NCBI RefSeq assembly: GCF_015686655.1 | Contig: NZ_JADPMP010000003.1 | Coordinates: forward strand, 248,001 to 312,000 | Length of the DNA stretch: 64,000 bases | Reading direction: 5' to 3' | DNA from: Pontibacter sp. FD36 | Lineage (GTDB): Bacteria > Bacteroidota > Bacteroidia > Cytophagales > Hymenobacteraceae | Part shown: in pieces, positions 1 to 8,860 of the stretch | Layout of the letters: each line of letters opens with the position of its first letter | Numbering within the stretch: position 1 is the first letter of the stretch | Made by a program: the position numbers and the translations under genes | The notes under the pieces: model-generated | Databases searched by the model: none | Told to the model about the DNA's origin: nothing | What the model saw: only the letters and a program-made list of their open reading frames with translations

Positions 1-242
1 ACCGTGCACACAATGCGCTGCAAACAGTGGGCTACAAAGAGATATTTGATTACCTGGAGGGGCAGTATGACTGGGAGGAAGCGGTGCGCCTGCTCAAACG
101 CAACAGCCGCCGCTACGCCAAGCGACAACTCACCTGGTTTCACAAACATGCCGACTATACCTGGTTTCATCCGGGGCAGTGGGATGAGATACTACGTTTT
201 ATAAGGCAGCAGATGCAGGACGCAGCACAAGGGAAGGTATAA
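1..242 (+). CDS. miaA: tRNA dimethylallyltransferase, C-terminal end (partial)
   Basis: This is the last 79 or so codons of a gene that begins before the window; the reading phase starts at base 3. The family adds a dimethylallyl group to A37 of tRNAs that read codons starting with U. The visible end matches the MiaA C-terminus: a stretch ALQTVGYKEIFDYLEG, then a basic helix KRNSRRYAKRQLTWF, then a WFHP segment close to the stop. The lysine/arginine-rich part is the tRNA-binding tail seen in this family. A strong bidirectional hairpin follows at once, so the gene ends its transcript here and faces pfkA. The identification rests on remembered family sequence only. Confidence 0.9.
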   Translation, partial: RAHNALQTVGYKEIFDYLEGQYDWEEAVRLLKRNSRRYAKRQLTWFHKHADYTWFHPGQWDEILRFIRQQMQDAAQGKV

Positions 243-285
243 AAACGGCGCGGCCGGCTATTGTGATAGCCGGCCGCGCCGTTTT
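242..285. terminator. Bidirectional intrinsic terminator between miaA and pfkA
   Basis: A perfect 20-bp inverted repeat (242-261 with 266-285) has a 4-base loop. It is GC-rich in the middle, with A-runs on the left and T-runs on the right, so it can end transcripts from both convergent genes. Confidence 0.9.
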
Positions 286-299
286 CAGGTATAGCTTGG

Positions 300-1271
300 T
301 TATACCGACAGTATATCCACCATTTTGGTGAAGTTCGGGTTGATCAGTTTCTGCTTAGTAATGGTCTCGATGAAAGGCGTGTATACCAGCTCGCGATTAA
401 TGATACCGGCCATTTCGTTGGTGCGCCCTGCCATCAGGCCTTCCACGCAGGCGATACCAAGTTGGCTGGCCAGCATGCGGTCGGCCGCAGTCGGCGCCCC
501 GCCGCGTTGCACGTGGCCCAGTATCGTTACGCGGGCATCCATGTTCGGGATCTGCTGCGATACCTTCGCTGCGATCTCGGTGGCGCTGCCTTCTTCGTCG
601 CCCTCTGCCACAATCACGATAAAGGAAGTCTTGGAACGGCTCCAGCCAGCTCTCAACTGCTCTATCACAAAATCAATGGACGTGTCAGTTTCCGGGATCA
701 TCACGATCTCAGCACCGCCGCCAATAGCGCAAGGTATAGCAATATAGCCTGAGTCACGGCCCATCACCTCCACAAAAAACACACGCTCGTGGCTGTCAGC
801 TGTGTCGCGTATCTTATCGATGGCGTCGAGGGCTGTGTTCACGGCCGTATCGTAGCCAATGGTATAGTCCGTGCCATACAGGTCGTTGTCGATGGTACCG
901 GGTGCTCCGATGGTCGGGATGCCGTACTCCTCGTAAAAGATGTTGGCCCCGGTAAAGGTACCGTCGCCGCCGATGGCCACCAGCCCCTCAATGCCATGGG
1001 CCTTGAGCTGTTCGTAAGCTGCCTGTCTGCCTTCCTTTGTCAGAAACTCTTTGCTGCGCGCCGACTTAAGTAGGGTGCCGCCTTTCTGTATAATATTGCT
1101 CACAGTTATCGACTCCATCTTAAAGATGTCGCCCTTGATCATGCCGTTGTATCCTCTTCTGATACCGTAAACTTCCAATCCGTAATATACGGCTGTCCGT
1201 ACAATCGCCCGGATGCATGCGTTCATGCCCGGCGCGTCGCCTCCTGATGTAAATACTCCAATCCTCTTCAT
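300..1271 (-). CDS. pfkA: ATP-dependent 6-phosphofructokinase
   Basis: It phosphorylates fructose 6-phosphate to fructose 1,6-bisphosphate, the committed step of glycolysis, in the cytoplasm. At 323 residues it has the usual bacterial PfkA length. Visible motifs are TSGGDAPGMN near residue 8, GGDGT at 101-105, PGTIDND at 124-130 with the catalytic Asp near 128, and MGRDSG at 170-175. The glycine in GGDGT, instead of the aspartate of pyrophosphate-dependent enzymes, supports ATP as phosphate donor. The ATG at 1271 gives the standard N-terminus MKRIGVFTSGG. It stands alone, convergent with miaA, with 321 bases of non-coding DNA upstream. Confidence 0.96.
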   Translation of the reverse strand: MKRIGVFTSGGDAPGMNACIRAIVRTAVYYGLEVYGIRRGYNGMIKGDIFKMESITVSNIIQKGGTLLKSARSKEFLTKEGRQAAYEQLKAHGIEGLVAIGGDGTFTGANIFYEEYGIPTIGAPGTIDNDLYGTDYTIGYDTAVNTALDAIDKIRDTADSHERVFFVEVMGRDSGYIAIPCAIGGGAEIVMIPETDTSIDFVIEQLRAGWSRSKTSFIVIVAEGDEEGSATEIAAKVSQQIPNMDARVTILGHVQRGGAPTAADRMLASQLGIACVEGLMAGRTNEMAGIINRELVYTPFIETITKQKLINPNFTKMVDILSV

Positions 1272-1592
1272 AAAGAGTTGCTTTTTAATGGGTTCCCTGT
1301 CGAGGCCCGGTTATGGCCTCTTTCGATTGATCGCTACAGTACACGTATGCGATTTTATGAATCTGCAAGGTATACATTTGTTAATTTAAGTGGAAATAAA
1401 AAAAGAATACAAAAGCATAACTAATAAGATAGTAAAAACCGTATGTAAAAGCATCATCGCTTGCAGACTGCAAACAGGAAAAAAGCGTTTCTACTATAGG
1501 TGCTGTAAAAATAACCGGCAGGGTATAGCTATACTTATTGCATTCGTTATTAATTTGTTATGAAATAGTAAACAAGTCAAAAAGGGAATTGT
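1272..1592. other. Intergenic region between divergent pfkA and terB-like genes
   Basis: These 321 AT-rich bases must hold the promoters of both divergent genes. I find no exact TAnnTTTG box; the nearest on the plus strand is TTAATTTG around 1551-1558. The palindrome GTATAGCTATAC, made of two head-to-head copies of the AGGTATAG-type motif, lies around 1523-1534. Nothing else is recognisable. Confidence 0.4.
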
Positions 1593-2021
1593 ATGTTTAG
1601 TTTTTTTGAAAGCGAGGCAGAGAAAAAATTAAAGAGCCACATCACCAATCTCGGTGCTCTAGCCAAGGCGGATGGTCATGTGGATCCCACCGAAATGGAT
1701 TTTATAATTGCCATCGGTGAGCGCCATGGCATGAAATCCAGTGAAGTGCGTGACCTGCTTTCGAACGTGCAAGCTGTAAAACCTCAATTGCCCTCTAATG
1801 ACACGGAGCGCTTCGACCAGATCTACGACCTGGTGGAGATGATGCTGGCCGATGGCATAGTCGATGAAAGTGAAATGGAATTCTGCGTCAACATGGCTGT
1901 GCGGCTCGGTTTTAAGAAATCCATCGTAGGGGTGCTGGTGCGCAAGATTTCCATTGGAGTAAAAGACGGCCTTTCCCGTGAGGAGATACGGCAGGATGCG
2001 CAAGCCTTCTTGAATTACTAA
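1593..2021 (+). CDS. TerB-like domain protein
   Basis: A 142-residue all-helical protein of the tellurite-resistance TerB-like superfamily. The two acidic loops typical of that fold are visible: AKADGHVDPTEMDF near residues 24-37 and MLADGIVDESEMEF near 84-97. They mark an internally repeated four-helix unit. Members are found as cytoplasmic adaptors in many bacteria and their biochemical role is mostly unknown, so tellurite resistance should not be assumed. The next gene starts 11 bases after the stop, so the two are probably co-transcribed. The name is firm at fold level only. Confidence 0.8.
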   Translation: MFSFFESEAEKKLKSHITNLGALAKADGHVDPTEMDFIIAIGERHGMKSSEVRDLLSNVQAVKPQLPSNDTERFDQIYDLVEMMLADGIVDESEMEFCVNMAVRLGFKKSIVGVLVRKISIGVKDGLSREEIRQDAQAFLNY

Positions 2022-2032
2022 ATAATGATCGC

Positions 2033-2371
2033 ATGAAAAATCTGCGTGTGTGGAACGGGGCTATTTTGGCGGCTTATGCCATGGCACTGTTACTACTTGC
2101 TTACTTCTTTTTCGCCCACGAGCTACACCTTATTTCCTACGAGGCTACCTTACTCTCCGAAGATTTCATTCTGCGTTTTTTTGCCTTCTGGTTTATCAGC
2201 TTTCTGCTGACAATCATGGTATACCTGCTCAACCTGAGCCTGAACTACCTCTGGCTGCCCCGTCCTGAAAAAGTCGTGGCCATGCAGGCCGGTAAATTGA
2301 TTCTGGCTATGGGACTCTCTGCAGCCTTATTCGCAGTAGTCATCGTGACACTCAGCGGACTGCAGGAGTAA
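2033..2371 (+). CDS. Small integral membrane protein, unknown
   Basis: A 112-residue protein that I do not recognise as a named family. It has three strongly hydrophobic segments, near residues 10-30, 46-68 and 85-108, separated by short polar loops, so it is probably an inner-membrane protein. It starts 11 bases after the TerB-like gene and ends only two bases before the end of the convergent SLC13-type gene. Co-occurrence with the TerB-like gene suggests a shared transcript, but no function can be given. Confidence 0.7.
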   Translation: MKNLRVWNGAILAAYAMALLLLAYFFFAHELHLISYEATLLSEDFILRFFAFWFISFLLTIMVYLLNLSLNYLWLPRPEKVVAMQAGKLILAMGLSAALFAVVIVTLSGLQE

Positions 2372-2373
2372 TT

Positions 2374-4134
2374 TTACATAGGCCAGAACACAGGCACCAG
2401 CACCAGTATCACAATCACCAGCAGTAAGGTAAGCGGAGAGCCGATCCTGATAAAATCCCAGAAGCGGTATTTGCCAGGGCTGTAAACCAGGATACAGGCC
2501 GGCTCAAAAGGCGTTACCAGCGATACCGAGGCCCCCAGCATAATGGCAATGGCAAAGGAGCGTGGATCGGCGCCAAGCTCCATGGCGGCTCGTAAAGCCA
2601 CGGGTATGACCACCAGCGCCGCCGCCGCATTGGACATAGGCTGTGTCAGCAGCACGGTCAGAATCACAAAGCCCGCCAATATACCTGTTCTGCCACCGAT
2701 AGGCTCCATCACCTGCACAATGCCCTGCGCCAGAAATTCGGCTGCACCGGAATTTTCCATGGCCGCCCCGAAGGCCGTCATACCTCCTATCAGAATAAGC
2801 AGGCGCCAGTCGATGGCATTGTAGGCCTTCTCGGTACTGATTGCCCGTAGCAGGATACTCACGACAGCCGCAGACAGAAAAGCGATGGAGAGTGGGAGCA
2901 CTTGCAGCGTACCTGCCAGTATAGCCAACGCAAAGCTGATGATCACGATAAGTCCCTTCTTCTTTTTGTAGAGCACCGGCTCAAATTCGTCGAGCACGGC
3001 AATGTGGTTTGAGTTGCGGACTTGTTCGAAGCGCTCAGGCGCGCCCTGTACCAGCAGTACATCGGCCATGCGCAGCCTGATGCTGCCTATCTTGCTGCGC
3101 AGCGTTTCGCCATGCCGCGACACGGCCAGCACCACCAGGCCGAAGCGCCGTAAGAACTCCGACTCCTTAATGGTGCGGTTGATCAGGTTGGACTGCCGCG
3201 TGATCATGATCTCTGCCAGCCGGATGTTTTCTGTTTCAAGGTCTTTGGAGATAAGTGCATCGGCCATGATCTGCAGCCCCTTGGTCTCTTTTACCTTCAT
3301 CAGCGTGTCCACATCTCCTTCCACCAGCAAAATATCGTTGGCACGGATACGGGTACGGAAGTCGGGGAGGAAGTTCTCCTGAGCGCGGATAACATTGAGC
3401 ATGCGCAGGTTCAGGGTGGTCAGGTCAGAGGCAAACACCAGCTGTCCGACGAGTGGCGAGTCAGGTAGCACCACCACCTCGGTGACATACTTCTGCAGCT
3501 TGTACTCTTCGGCCAGTTCCTGGTCAACGTGGCTTGGCAGCATGCGCTGCCCCACGGTCATCATATAGACCATGCCCACCGCGAAAATGATGAAGCCTAT
3601 ACCTGATATCTCAAACAACCCGATCGGCTCCAGGCCTGCCTTGGCAATGTAGCCGCTCACGGCTACGTTGGTGGAAGTGCCGATCAGGGTGCAGGTACCC
3701 CCCAGGATGGCGGCATAAGCCAGCGGCATGAGTAGTTTGGAGGCACTCATGTTGATCCGCTTCGAAAGACCAATGAGTGGCGTGATGAACATAGCCGTAA
3801 CGGTGGTATTGTTCATGAAAGCTGAAACCACCCCGGTCACCAGCATAATGGTCAGCAGCATCAGGTTGTTGCTCTGCTGGGCCAGCCGCACGAGTCGCAC
3901 TACGGCAAAGTCAAGGATACCAGTTTCTTCAAGGGCGGCACTGAGTATAAAGATGGAGGCGATGATGATGATAAAGTCGCTGCTGAAGCCGGCAAAGGCC
4001 TCCTCGGGGCTGATGATGCGCAAACCCGCCAGGATGATAAGTATGAGCAGGGTGACCAGCTCAACAGACACCTTTTCGGTCGCGAACAGCACAACCGCTA
4101 TCACCAGCAAGGTCAGTACAATGGCTATTTCCAT
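2374..4134 (-). CDS. SLC13/DASS-type anion permease with RCK_C (TrkA-C) domains
   Basis: A membrane transporter of the divalent anion:sodium symporter group, about 586 residues from the ATG at 4134; a longer TTG start at 4176 is less likely. Hydrophobic helices fill both ends. The middle, roughly residues 190-390, is soluble and contains two TrkA-C/RCK_C-like units, with the repeated pattern of a short strand, LxxxxLR and ILLVEGDVD or VLLVQGAPE. Repeats such as NNTTVTAMFITP and the later QPMSNAAAALVVIPVA match the two signature loops of the family. The substrate (sulfate, dicarboxylate or similar) cannot be told from sequence. It is convergent with the small membrane protein gene, two bases apart. 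Confidence 0.88.
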   Translation of the reverse strand: MEIAIVLTLLVIAVVLFATEKVSVELVTLLILIILAGLRIISPEEAFAGFSSDFIIIIASIFILSAALEETGILDFAVVRLVRLAQQSNNLMLLTIMLVTGVVSAFMNNTTVTAMFITPLIGLSKRINMSASKLLMPLAYAAILGGTCTLIGTSTNVAVSGYIAKAGLEPIGLFEISGIGFIIFAVGMVYMMTVGQRMLPSHVDQELAEEYKLQKYVTEVVVLPDSPLVGQLVFASDLTTLNLRMLNVIRAQENFLPDFRTRIRANDILLVEGDVDTLMKVKETKGLQIMADALISKDLETENIRLAEIMITRQSNLINRTIKESEFLRRFGLVVLAVSRHGETLRSKIGSIRLRMADVLLVQGAPERFEQVRNSNHIAVLDEFEPVLYKKKKGLIVIISFALAILAGTLQVLPLSIAFLSAAVVSILLRAISTEKAYNAIDWRLLILIGGMTAFGAAMENSGAAEFLAQGIVQVMEPIGGRTGILAGFVILTVLLTQPMSNAAAALVVIPVALRAAMELGADPRSFAIAIMLGASVSLVTPFEPACILVYSPGKYRFWDFIRIGSPLTLLLVIVILVLVPVFWPM

Positions 4135-4291
4135 AGAGGATAATTGGGAAGTCACACCGGATATAAGGTGTAGCAACGGCTTTTACGTGACAAAGCCGCT
4201 CCCGATAGTCACTCAGAAGAAAATATTTACGCCTCCCTTTGCCTATACCTGATCAGGACAGTCTGTTGGTATACCTGACAGGTATGGAAAA

Positions 4292-5482
4292 CTAAGCCAA
4301 TGCTTCATCAATAGACCTCAGGATGATCTGGCAAGCTTCATGAATCTGCTCTTCTGTGATGGTAAGCGGCGGTGCAATGCGCATGGAGTTGTCACAGAAC
4401 AGGAACCAGTCAGTCAGCACACCATTGAGGATGGCCTGATCAATCACCGCTTTGAGTACCTCAAACGACTCAAACTCTGCGGCCATCATAAGTCCCTGGT
4501 TGCGGATCTGTTTGATGCGCGGGTGCACCAGCAGCTGCTTAATCAGCTCGGCTTTCTGTGCGACGCCTTCCAGCAGGTTTTCTTCCTGAATCACCTGTAG
4601 TGTTGCAAGGGATGCAGCGCAGCTGACCGGATGTCCGCCAAAGGTAGAGCAGTGGCCCAGGATCGGATCAGTCTTGAAAGCGGCCATGATTTCCTGTGGT
4701 GCGATGAAAGCACCGATCGGCATACCGCCTCCCATCCCTTTGGCGCATACCAAAATATCAGGCTCTATGCCGAACTGTTCAAAGGCCCAGAAGGTACCGG
4801 TTCTGCCGAAGCCACATTGTATCTCATCCAGAATCAGCAGCGTGCCCGTTTGGTTGCAGCGCTCTCGCAATCTCTTCAGATAATCCTGATCCGGCACACG
4901 AACACCAGCCTCACCCTGCACAGTCTCTATCAAGACTGCGGCTGTGCGCTTCGTTATTTGTTCCAGGTCAGCGATGCTATTGTAATGAATATGGCGCACG
5001 TCAGGCAGGAGCGGGCGGAAAGCATTCTTAAAACTTTCGCTGCCGTTCATGGAAAGAGCACCCTGTGTAGAGCCGTGGTAGGCATTGTAGCAGGAAATCA
5101 GCTCAGTGCGGCCTGTGTAGCGTTTGGCCAACTTCAGGGCACCTTCGACAGCCTCCGCTCCGGAGTTGAGCAGGTAGGTGTTGTTGAGTCGATCAGGCAG
5201 TGTGCCGCTGAGGGCGTGGGCCAGCTGTACCTGCGGCGCCTGCACAAACTCCCCGTATACCATCAGGTGCATGTAGCGGTCCAGCTGGTCGTGTATGGCC
5301 CGCAGTACCTTCGGGTGCCGGTGCCCCACGTTGCTTACGCCTATACCTGAAATGAGGTCAATGTAGCGATGGCCTTCGCTGCCATACATGTAAATCCCCT
5401 CTGCCTTCTCCACTTCGATCATCAGCGGAAAGTCGCTTGTCTGTGCCTGATGCTGCAAAAACAGCTGTCTCAATGATACCAT
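4292..5482 (-). CDS. Class III aminotransferase (ornithine/acetylornithine type)
   Basis: A PLP-dependent aminotransferase of about 396 residues from the ATG at 5482. A longer frame upstream would overlap the neighbouring SDR gene and lacks family sequence. Visible motifs are NSGAEAVEGALKLAK at 106-120, the phosphate-loop region YHGST, LDEIQCGFGRTG at 218-229, and the PLP-binding lysine in CAKGMGGG at about 248. The family moves amino groups from omega-amino acids to 2-oxo acids. The exact substrate is unclear. It follows the SDR gene by 26 bases on the same strand, so the pair is likely one operon. Confidence 0.88.
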   Translation of the reverse strand: MVSLRQLFLQHQAQTSDFPLMIEVEKAEGIYMYGSEGHRYIDLISGIGVSNVGHRHPKVLRAIHDQLDRYMHLMVYGEFVQAPQVQLAHALSGTLPDRLNNTYLLNSGAEAVEGALKLAKRYTGRTELISCYNAYHGSTQGALSMNGSESFKNAFRPLLPDVRHIHYNSIADLEQITKRTAAVLIETVQGEAGVRVPDQDYLKRLRERCNQTGTLLILDEIQCGFGRTGTFWAFEQFGIEPDILVCAKGMGGGMPIGAFIAPQEIMAAFKTDPILGHCSTFGGHPVSCAASLATLQVIQEENLLEGVAQKAELIKQLLVHPRIKQIRNQGLMMAAEFESFEVLKAVIDQAILNGVLTDWFLFCDNSMRIAPPLTITEEQIHEACQIILRSIDEALA

Positions 5483-5508
5483 GCCGCAAAGGTAGGCAAT
5501 TTTGGAAG

Positions 5509-6318
5509 CTATCGCAGCATGGCACTCATACCTCCGTCCACTATCGTGGTTTGACCTGTGATATAACTTGCGGCGTCTGAGCAAAGCCAGAGTATAGCGG
5601 CAGCTGCTTCCTGCGGGTCTGCAATTCTTTTTTGAGGAATATACGAAAGGTACATCTTCTCAATTTCCGGCACTTTAGACAGGTCTCCGTTTACCTGCGA
5701 TTCAAAAGCCTTCTGCAGCATAGGCGTACGGTGGGCGCCAGGGGCGAGCACGTTGATCCGGATATTAGCCGTCGCCACTTCCTGAGCGGCTGATTTTGCA
5801 AGTGCAATGATTGCCGCCTTGGCTGCTGAGTAAAGCGAACCCATGGCAGCTCCTCCCAGTCCGTTGACACTGGCTACGTTGACAATGGCTCCTCCAGAGG
5901 GTTTCTGTTCGAGCATCAGCTTTATTTCCTGTTTCATGCAAAGCCATACTCCACGCAAGTTGGCCCCCATGGCATCCTCATACTCATGTGGTTCAAACTC
6001 ATGCAGGGGCTTACCTATACCTGACTCCTGGGCTGCATTGTTGACGGCTATGTCCAAGTGGCCAAATCTGTTCTGGATTTCGTGAAAGAGAGCAAAGATC
6101 GTGTCGTTATTGCTGTTGTCGGTCTGTATGTAGATGGGTTGAAGCGTGGACGAAGGGAGTGCAGCCAGTGCAGTGTCTCCACGTTCTTTATCGCGACCTG
6201 TCACAATAACCTGCGCACCTGACTTTACCAGCAGTTGGGCGGTGGCCAGTCCTATACCTGATGTGCCACCAGTTATAAGCGCCACCTTGTCCTGAAAGTT
6301 ATACTGTACCTGTTCCAT
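5509..6318 (-). CDS. Short-chain dehydrogenase/reductase (SDR) family oxidoreductase
   Basis: A classical SDR of 269 residues. The Rossmann nucleotide-binding motif TGGTSGIG is at 16-23 and NNAA at 93-96. The catalytic serine is near 150 (NVASVNG) and the YxxxK pair is at about Y163 and K167 (YSAAK). The C-terminal TIVDGGMSA pattern is also typical. These proteins reduce or oxidise a hydroxyl/ketone using NAD(P)H. The substrate cannot be inferred. The gene is the first of a two-gene unit with the aminotransferase downstream. Confidence 0.92.
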   Translation of the reverse strand: MEQVQYNFQDKVALITGGTSGIGLATAQLLVKSGAQVIVTGRDKERGDTALAALPSSTLQPIYIQTDNSNNDTIFALFHEIQNRFGHLDIAVNNAAQESGIGKPLHEFEPHEYEDAMGANLRGVWLCMKQEIKLMLEQKPSGGAIVNVASVNGLGGAAMGSLYSAAKAAIIALAKSAAQEVATANIRINVLAPGAHRTPMLQKAFESQVNGDLSKVPEIEKMYLSYIPQKRIADPQEAAAAILWLCSDAASYITGQTTIVDGGMSAMLR

Positions 6319-6460
6319 AGCTTATCGTTTCTCTATCATAACGTGAAAAAGGCTCAATCGCTGCAGTAATCCACCAATGTCATTTATACTTGCCTGTCCG
6401 CCTTGCGTATAAAAATGGGAGGCTGGTAAATAGACCGGCTTTATATGTTGAACTTTAAAA

Positions 6461-6466
6461 AGGAGG
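6461..6466 (+). promoter_or_regulatory. Canonical Shine-Dalgarno AGGAGG
   Basis: The sequence AGGAGG sits five bases upstream of the ATG at 6472 and decides the start. Neighbouring genes show no comparable site, which is normal for Bacteroidota. Confidence 0.7.
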
Positions 6467-6471
6467 ATCAA

Positions 6472-6648
6472 ATGCCACAAGGAGATAAATCATCTTATAC
6501 AGATAAGCAAAAACGCAAAGCAGAGCACATCGAGGAAAGCTATGAAAAGAAGGGCGTGAGCCACGACGAAGCTGAGAAGCGAGCCTGGGCTACTGTAAAC
6601 AAGCAGGACGGAGGCGGCAAGAAAAGCGGCTCCGGAAGGGGCAAGTAA
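6472..6648 (+). CDS. Small basic hydrophilic protein (often labelled plasmid stabilization protein)
   Basis: A 58-residue protein, highly charged and without hydrophobic segments. The pattern DKQKRKAEHIEESYEKKG followed by AEKRAWATVNK and a glycine/lysine-rich tail matches small proteins often labelled plasmid stabilization protein in databases, although a stabilisation role has little support. I chose the ATG at 6472 because a perfect AGGAGG lies five bases before it (6461-6466). That is rare in this window and in Bacteroidota generally. An upstream ATG at 6445 would place the Shine-Dalgarno inside the gene. A terminator hairpin follows. Confidence 0.75.
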   Translation: MPQGDKSSYTDKQKRKAEHIEESYEKKGVSHDEAEKRAWATVNKQDGGGKKSGSGRGK

Positions 6649-6675
6649 TTAATTCGAATTTAAAAGGTATAGAAG

Positions 6676-6705
6676 AAAGGCCGGAAGCGTTTGCTCCCGG
6701 CCTTT
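6676..6705. terminator. Bidirectional terminator hairpin
   Basis: A 9-bp stem AAAGGCCGG/CCGGCCTTT (6676-6684 with 6697-6705) encloses a further AGC/GCT pairing. It separates the small basic protein gene from the convergent metallo-beta-lactamase-fold gene. Confidence 0.8.
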
Positions 6706-6710
6706 CCCGT

Positions 6711-7808
6711 CTATGGGTAATTGTTGGTATGTGCATGCGGATCATCCTCCTCCAGAGAGGCCGGCACGGTAGGTGGTATACCTTGCAGGGGCCTGTTGTG
6801 GGAGAAAGGCCGCTCTCTCATATCAGGCGATGTATGCTTCCCTCTGTTAGTTTTGTTATTGCGGCGTGAGTATGCGACCAGCGCTATACCTGCCAGGGCG
6901 ACAATGCCAGTGGCTGCCAGCACCTTGGGGATGGTGTTGTCTGGAGCAGGCGGCACAGAGAGCACCCCTTGCTCATCAGCAATAGCGGGCTCGTGCACGT
7001 AGCGGCCATGCCCGGGTACAGCCACAGACCAGAAGTCCTTTACCAGGCTTTCAAGCTGCTGCATTAGCTGCGCACCCTCCATAGGCAAACCATGCCCTGT
7101 GGCAGCTACACTCGGATTCAGCTCCATCAGCTTTTCCACGGAATGATGCGCCGCGCCCCAGTCGGAGGTATAGTATTTGGGCGGCCCATGCACTTCACGT
7201 TTCTGCGTCATCACAGCCAGCATCGACTCGCCGTGCCGCGTTATGAAGGCGTCGCCCGCCAGCAGCACGCGGTCACTTTCACGGAAGAAGGAGACATGCC
7301 CGGCTGTGTGGCCCGGTGTATGGATCCAGCGCCAGCCAGGCAGACCGGGCACGGAGCCGTCGGTTGGCAGTAGCTCGAGGTTTTCGTGGATGTCTATTGG
7401 CTTTTTAGGGTACAGGAATGACATGTAAGCCATGCCGCCACCGCCCACACTTGGGTCTGGTGGTGGATAAGACGACTTGCCATTCAGGTAGGGCATTTCG
7501 AGGGGGTGAGCATAGACCGGCACATCCCAGTCGTGCGCCAGCTCTTTTAGAGCCCCAATGTGATCGAAGTGGCCGTGCGTGAGCAGAATGGCTTTGGGAC
7601 GCTCCCCGCCAAAAAGTTCATCCACCACACTCCTGATCTTGGGAGCGGCACCGTACACGCCGGCATCTACCAATACCCAGGAACCATCCGGGGAGGTGAT
7701 AAAGAAGAGATTGACAAAGACAGTCTTAAGTCCCCAAACTCCCGGAGCAACTGGAAAAGCCTGTTTGCTTTCGTGTGTTGAGGTACGATAAGTAGTTTCC
7801 ATAGGCAT
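6711..7808 (-). CDS. MBL-fold metallo-hydrolase with C-terminal membrane anchor
   Basis: A 365-residue metallo-beta-lactamase-fold hydrolase. The zinc-binding signature THGHFDHIG lies near residues 77-85. The further ligands are HTPGHTAGHV near 164, an aspartate in LLAGDAFI, and GHG near 243. After the catalytic domain there is a single hydrophobic helix (about 292-310, IVALAGIALVAYS) followed by a basic and then acidic tail. It may therefore be membrane-anchored, which is not the standard layout of this family. A second ATG at 7802 is also possible. The substrate is unknown; lactonase-like or glyoxalase-II-like enzymes are possible. It stands alone. Confidence 0.85.
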   Translation of the reverse strand: MPMETTYRTSTHESKQAFPVAPGVWGLKTVFVNLFFITSPDGSWVLVDAGVYGAAPKIRSVVDELFGGERPKAILLTHGHFDHIGALKELAHDWDVPVYAHPLEMPYLNGKSSYPPPDPSVGGGGMAYMSFLYPKKPIDIHENLELLPTDGSVPGLPGWRWIHTPGHTAGHVSFFRESDRVLLAGDAFITRHGESMLAVMTQKREVHGPPKYYTSDWGAAHHSVEKLMELNPSVAATGHGLPMEGAQLMQQLESLVKDFWSVAVPGHGRYVHEPAIADEQGVLSVPPAPDNTIPKVLAATGIVALAGIALVAYSRRNNKTNRGKHTSPDMRERPFSHNRPLQGIPPTVPASLEEDDPHAHTNNYP

Positions 7809-8113
7809 GCACCATTTTTTATTTGTGAAATGATATTACGGGCGGAATACTATAGTACGGCTGCCGTCATATTTGGCTGCAGTAAACCGCCAGATTAGGC
7901 CTTGGCATGGTCAACTGCCACAATTGACGCGTCAGCCAGCTGCTTTTGCTGACAATATGGTGGCATAAAATTACTTGCTGCTGATGGCGGCGGTGTGTAA
8001 AACAAAGGCACACTTTTTGTGTTTAATTCTATGCAGGCCTTCACTAAATTTAATGTGGGCAATGTTTCCTGATTGGCAGGAATTATTTATCTTTCTGAAA
8101 ACGTTACATACAC
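7809..8113. other. Intergenic region between divergent genes
   Basis: These 305 bases lie between the MBL-fold gene and a small unknown gene. They should contain both promoters, but I find no exact TAnnTTTG element and no stable hairpin. No coding sequence is convincing. Confidence 0.4.
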
Positions 8114-8374
8114 ATGGTAAATTTATTTGTTCCCCCAAGCTATATGGCTGTCTACGCGAAGTGTGTGGATGCGTCGATGCCGGCTTTCGAACCGGAAGAA
8201 TGGATCGAGGAAGGGAGAGTGTATCCTGTGAAGCACTTTACCGAGCCCCTCAACCAGGGTGACGGCTTTGCCGTGACAATCATGGATGAGGACGGCGTCG
8301 AGATTCATCCGTCATCTTCGCACTGGAGTTTTGCCTCCACCAGGTTTGAATTATACACCCTACATTTGAATTAA
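8114..8374 (+). CDS. Conserved-looking small protein, unknown
   Basis: An 86-residue soluble protein that I do not recognise. It is acidic, with aromatic residues spread through it (PSYMAVYAKC at the start, SSHWSFASTRFELY near the end) and no signal peptide or membrane segment. The strong terminator hairpin 30 bases after its stop and codon use like the neighbours support a real gene. Nothing in the context gives a function. Confidence 0.6.
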   Translation: MVNLFVPPSYMAVYAKCVDASMPAFEPEEWIEEGRVYPVKHFTEPLNQGDGFAVTIMDEDGVEIHPSSSHWSFASTRFELYTLHLN

Positions 8375-8403
8375 TATCAAAACCGCTGATATTTTCGTTA
8401 ACC

Positions 8404-8429
8404 AAAAGGCTGCCCCGGCAGCCTTTTTT
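8404..8429 (+). terminator. Intrinsic terminator
   Basis: GGCTGC and GCAGCC pair around a CCCG loop (8408-8423), preceded by four A and followed by six T (8424-8429). It ends the small gene at 8114-8374. Confidence 0.85.
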
Positions 8430-8455
8430 CATTGCCAAAGGTATGGAGTAGTTTT

Positions 8456-8704
8456 ATGTTGAATATTTCTGAGTTTAATTCGCTTTCGCCCCGGGAGCAA
8501 GCCGCATTGGTGTTGGAGCAAGGGCGATATCTGCATCACATCATCCGCGGATGGTGTAAAATTGATTTGTACTGGTTTCATAATTACTATGTGGAGGTGT
8601 GGTTCCTGTACGATCTCAAAACCATTGGTCTGGTGCGCGCCCTTACCAATAAAGCCTCCCTGGATCCTTACCTGGAAACGATCAAGTTAAGAGTGAAGAC
8701 CTGA
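8456..8704 (+). CDS. Small soluble protein, unknown
   Basis: An 82-residue protein from the ATG at 8456; a TTG at 8432 is a weaker alternative. It has no recognisable domain, signal or membrane helix. It is rich in aromatic residues (IDLYWFHNYYVEVWFLYDLK near residues 36-55). The pattern of an N-terminal helical half and an aromatic strand region resembles small uncharacterised proteins of Bacteroidota, but I cannot name a family. The 8114-8374 gene lies just upstream and is separated by a terminator, so this gene has its own promoter. Confidence 0.6.
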   Translation: MLNISEFNSLSPREQAALVLEQGRYLHHIIRGWCKIDLYWFHNYYVEVWFLYDLKTIGLVRALTNKASLDPYLETIKLRVKT

Positions 8705-8814
8705 CAACAGGTATAGCAGCAAGAATAGGTGTAGGTATGCTTTGTATACAGCTGATCCGGGCAGGTATAGCAACTGAATAAAAGCTGAAAGGAGAGGGGT
8801 TCGCCGGAATTTGA

Positions 8815-8822
8815 TACTTTTG
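8815..8822 (+). promoter_or_regulatory. Bacteroidota -7 promoter box of the pepE-like gene
   Basis: TACTTTTG matches the consensus TAnnTTTG and lies 38 bases before the ATG at 8861. It is followed at once by CAGGTATA. No clear -33 TTG is present at the right distance. Confidence 0.5.
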
Positions 8823-8860
8823 CAGGTATACGCGACCCGTATCACCTAAAATACAGACAA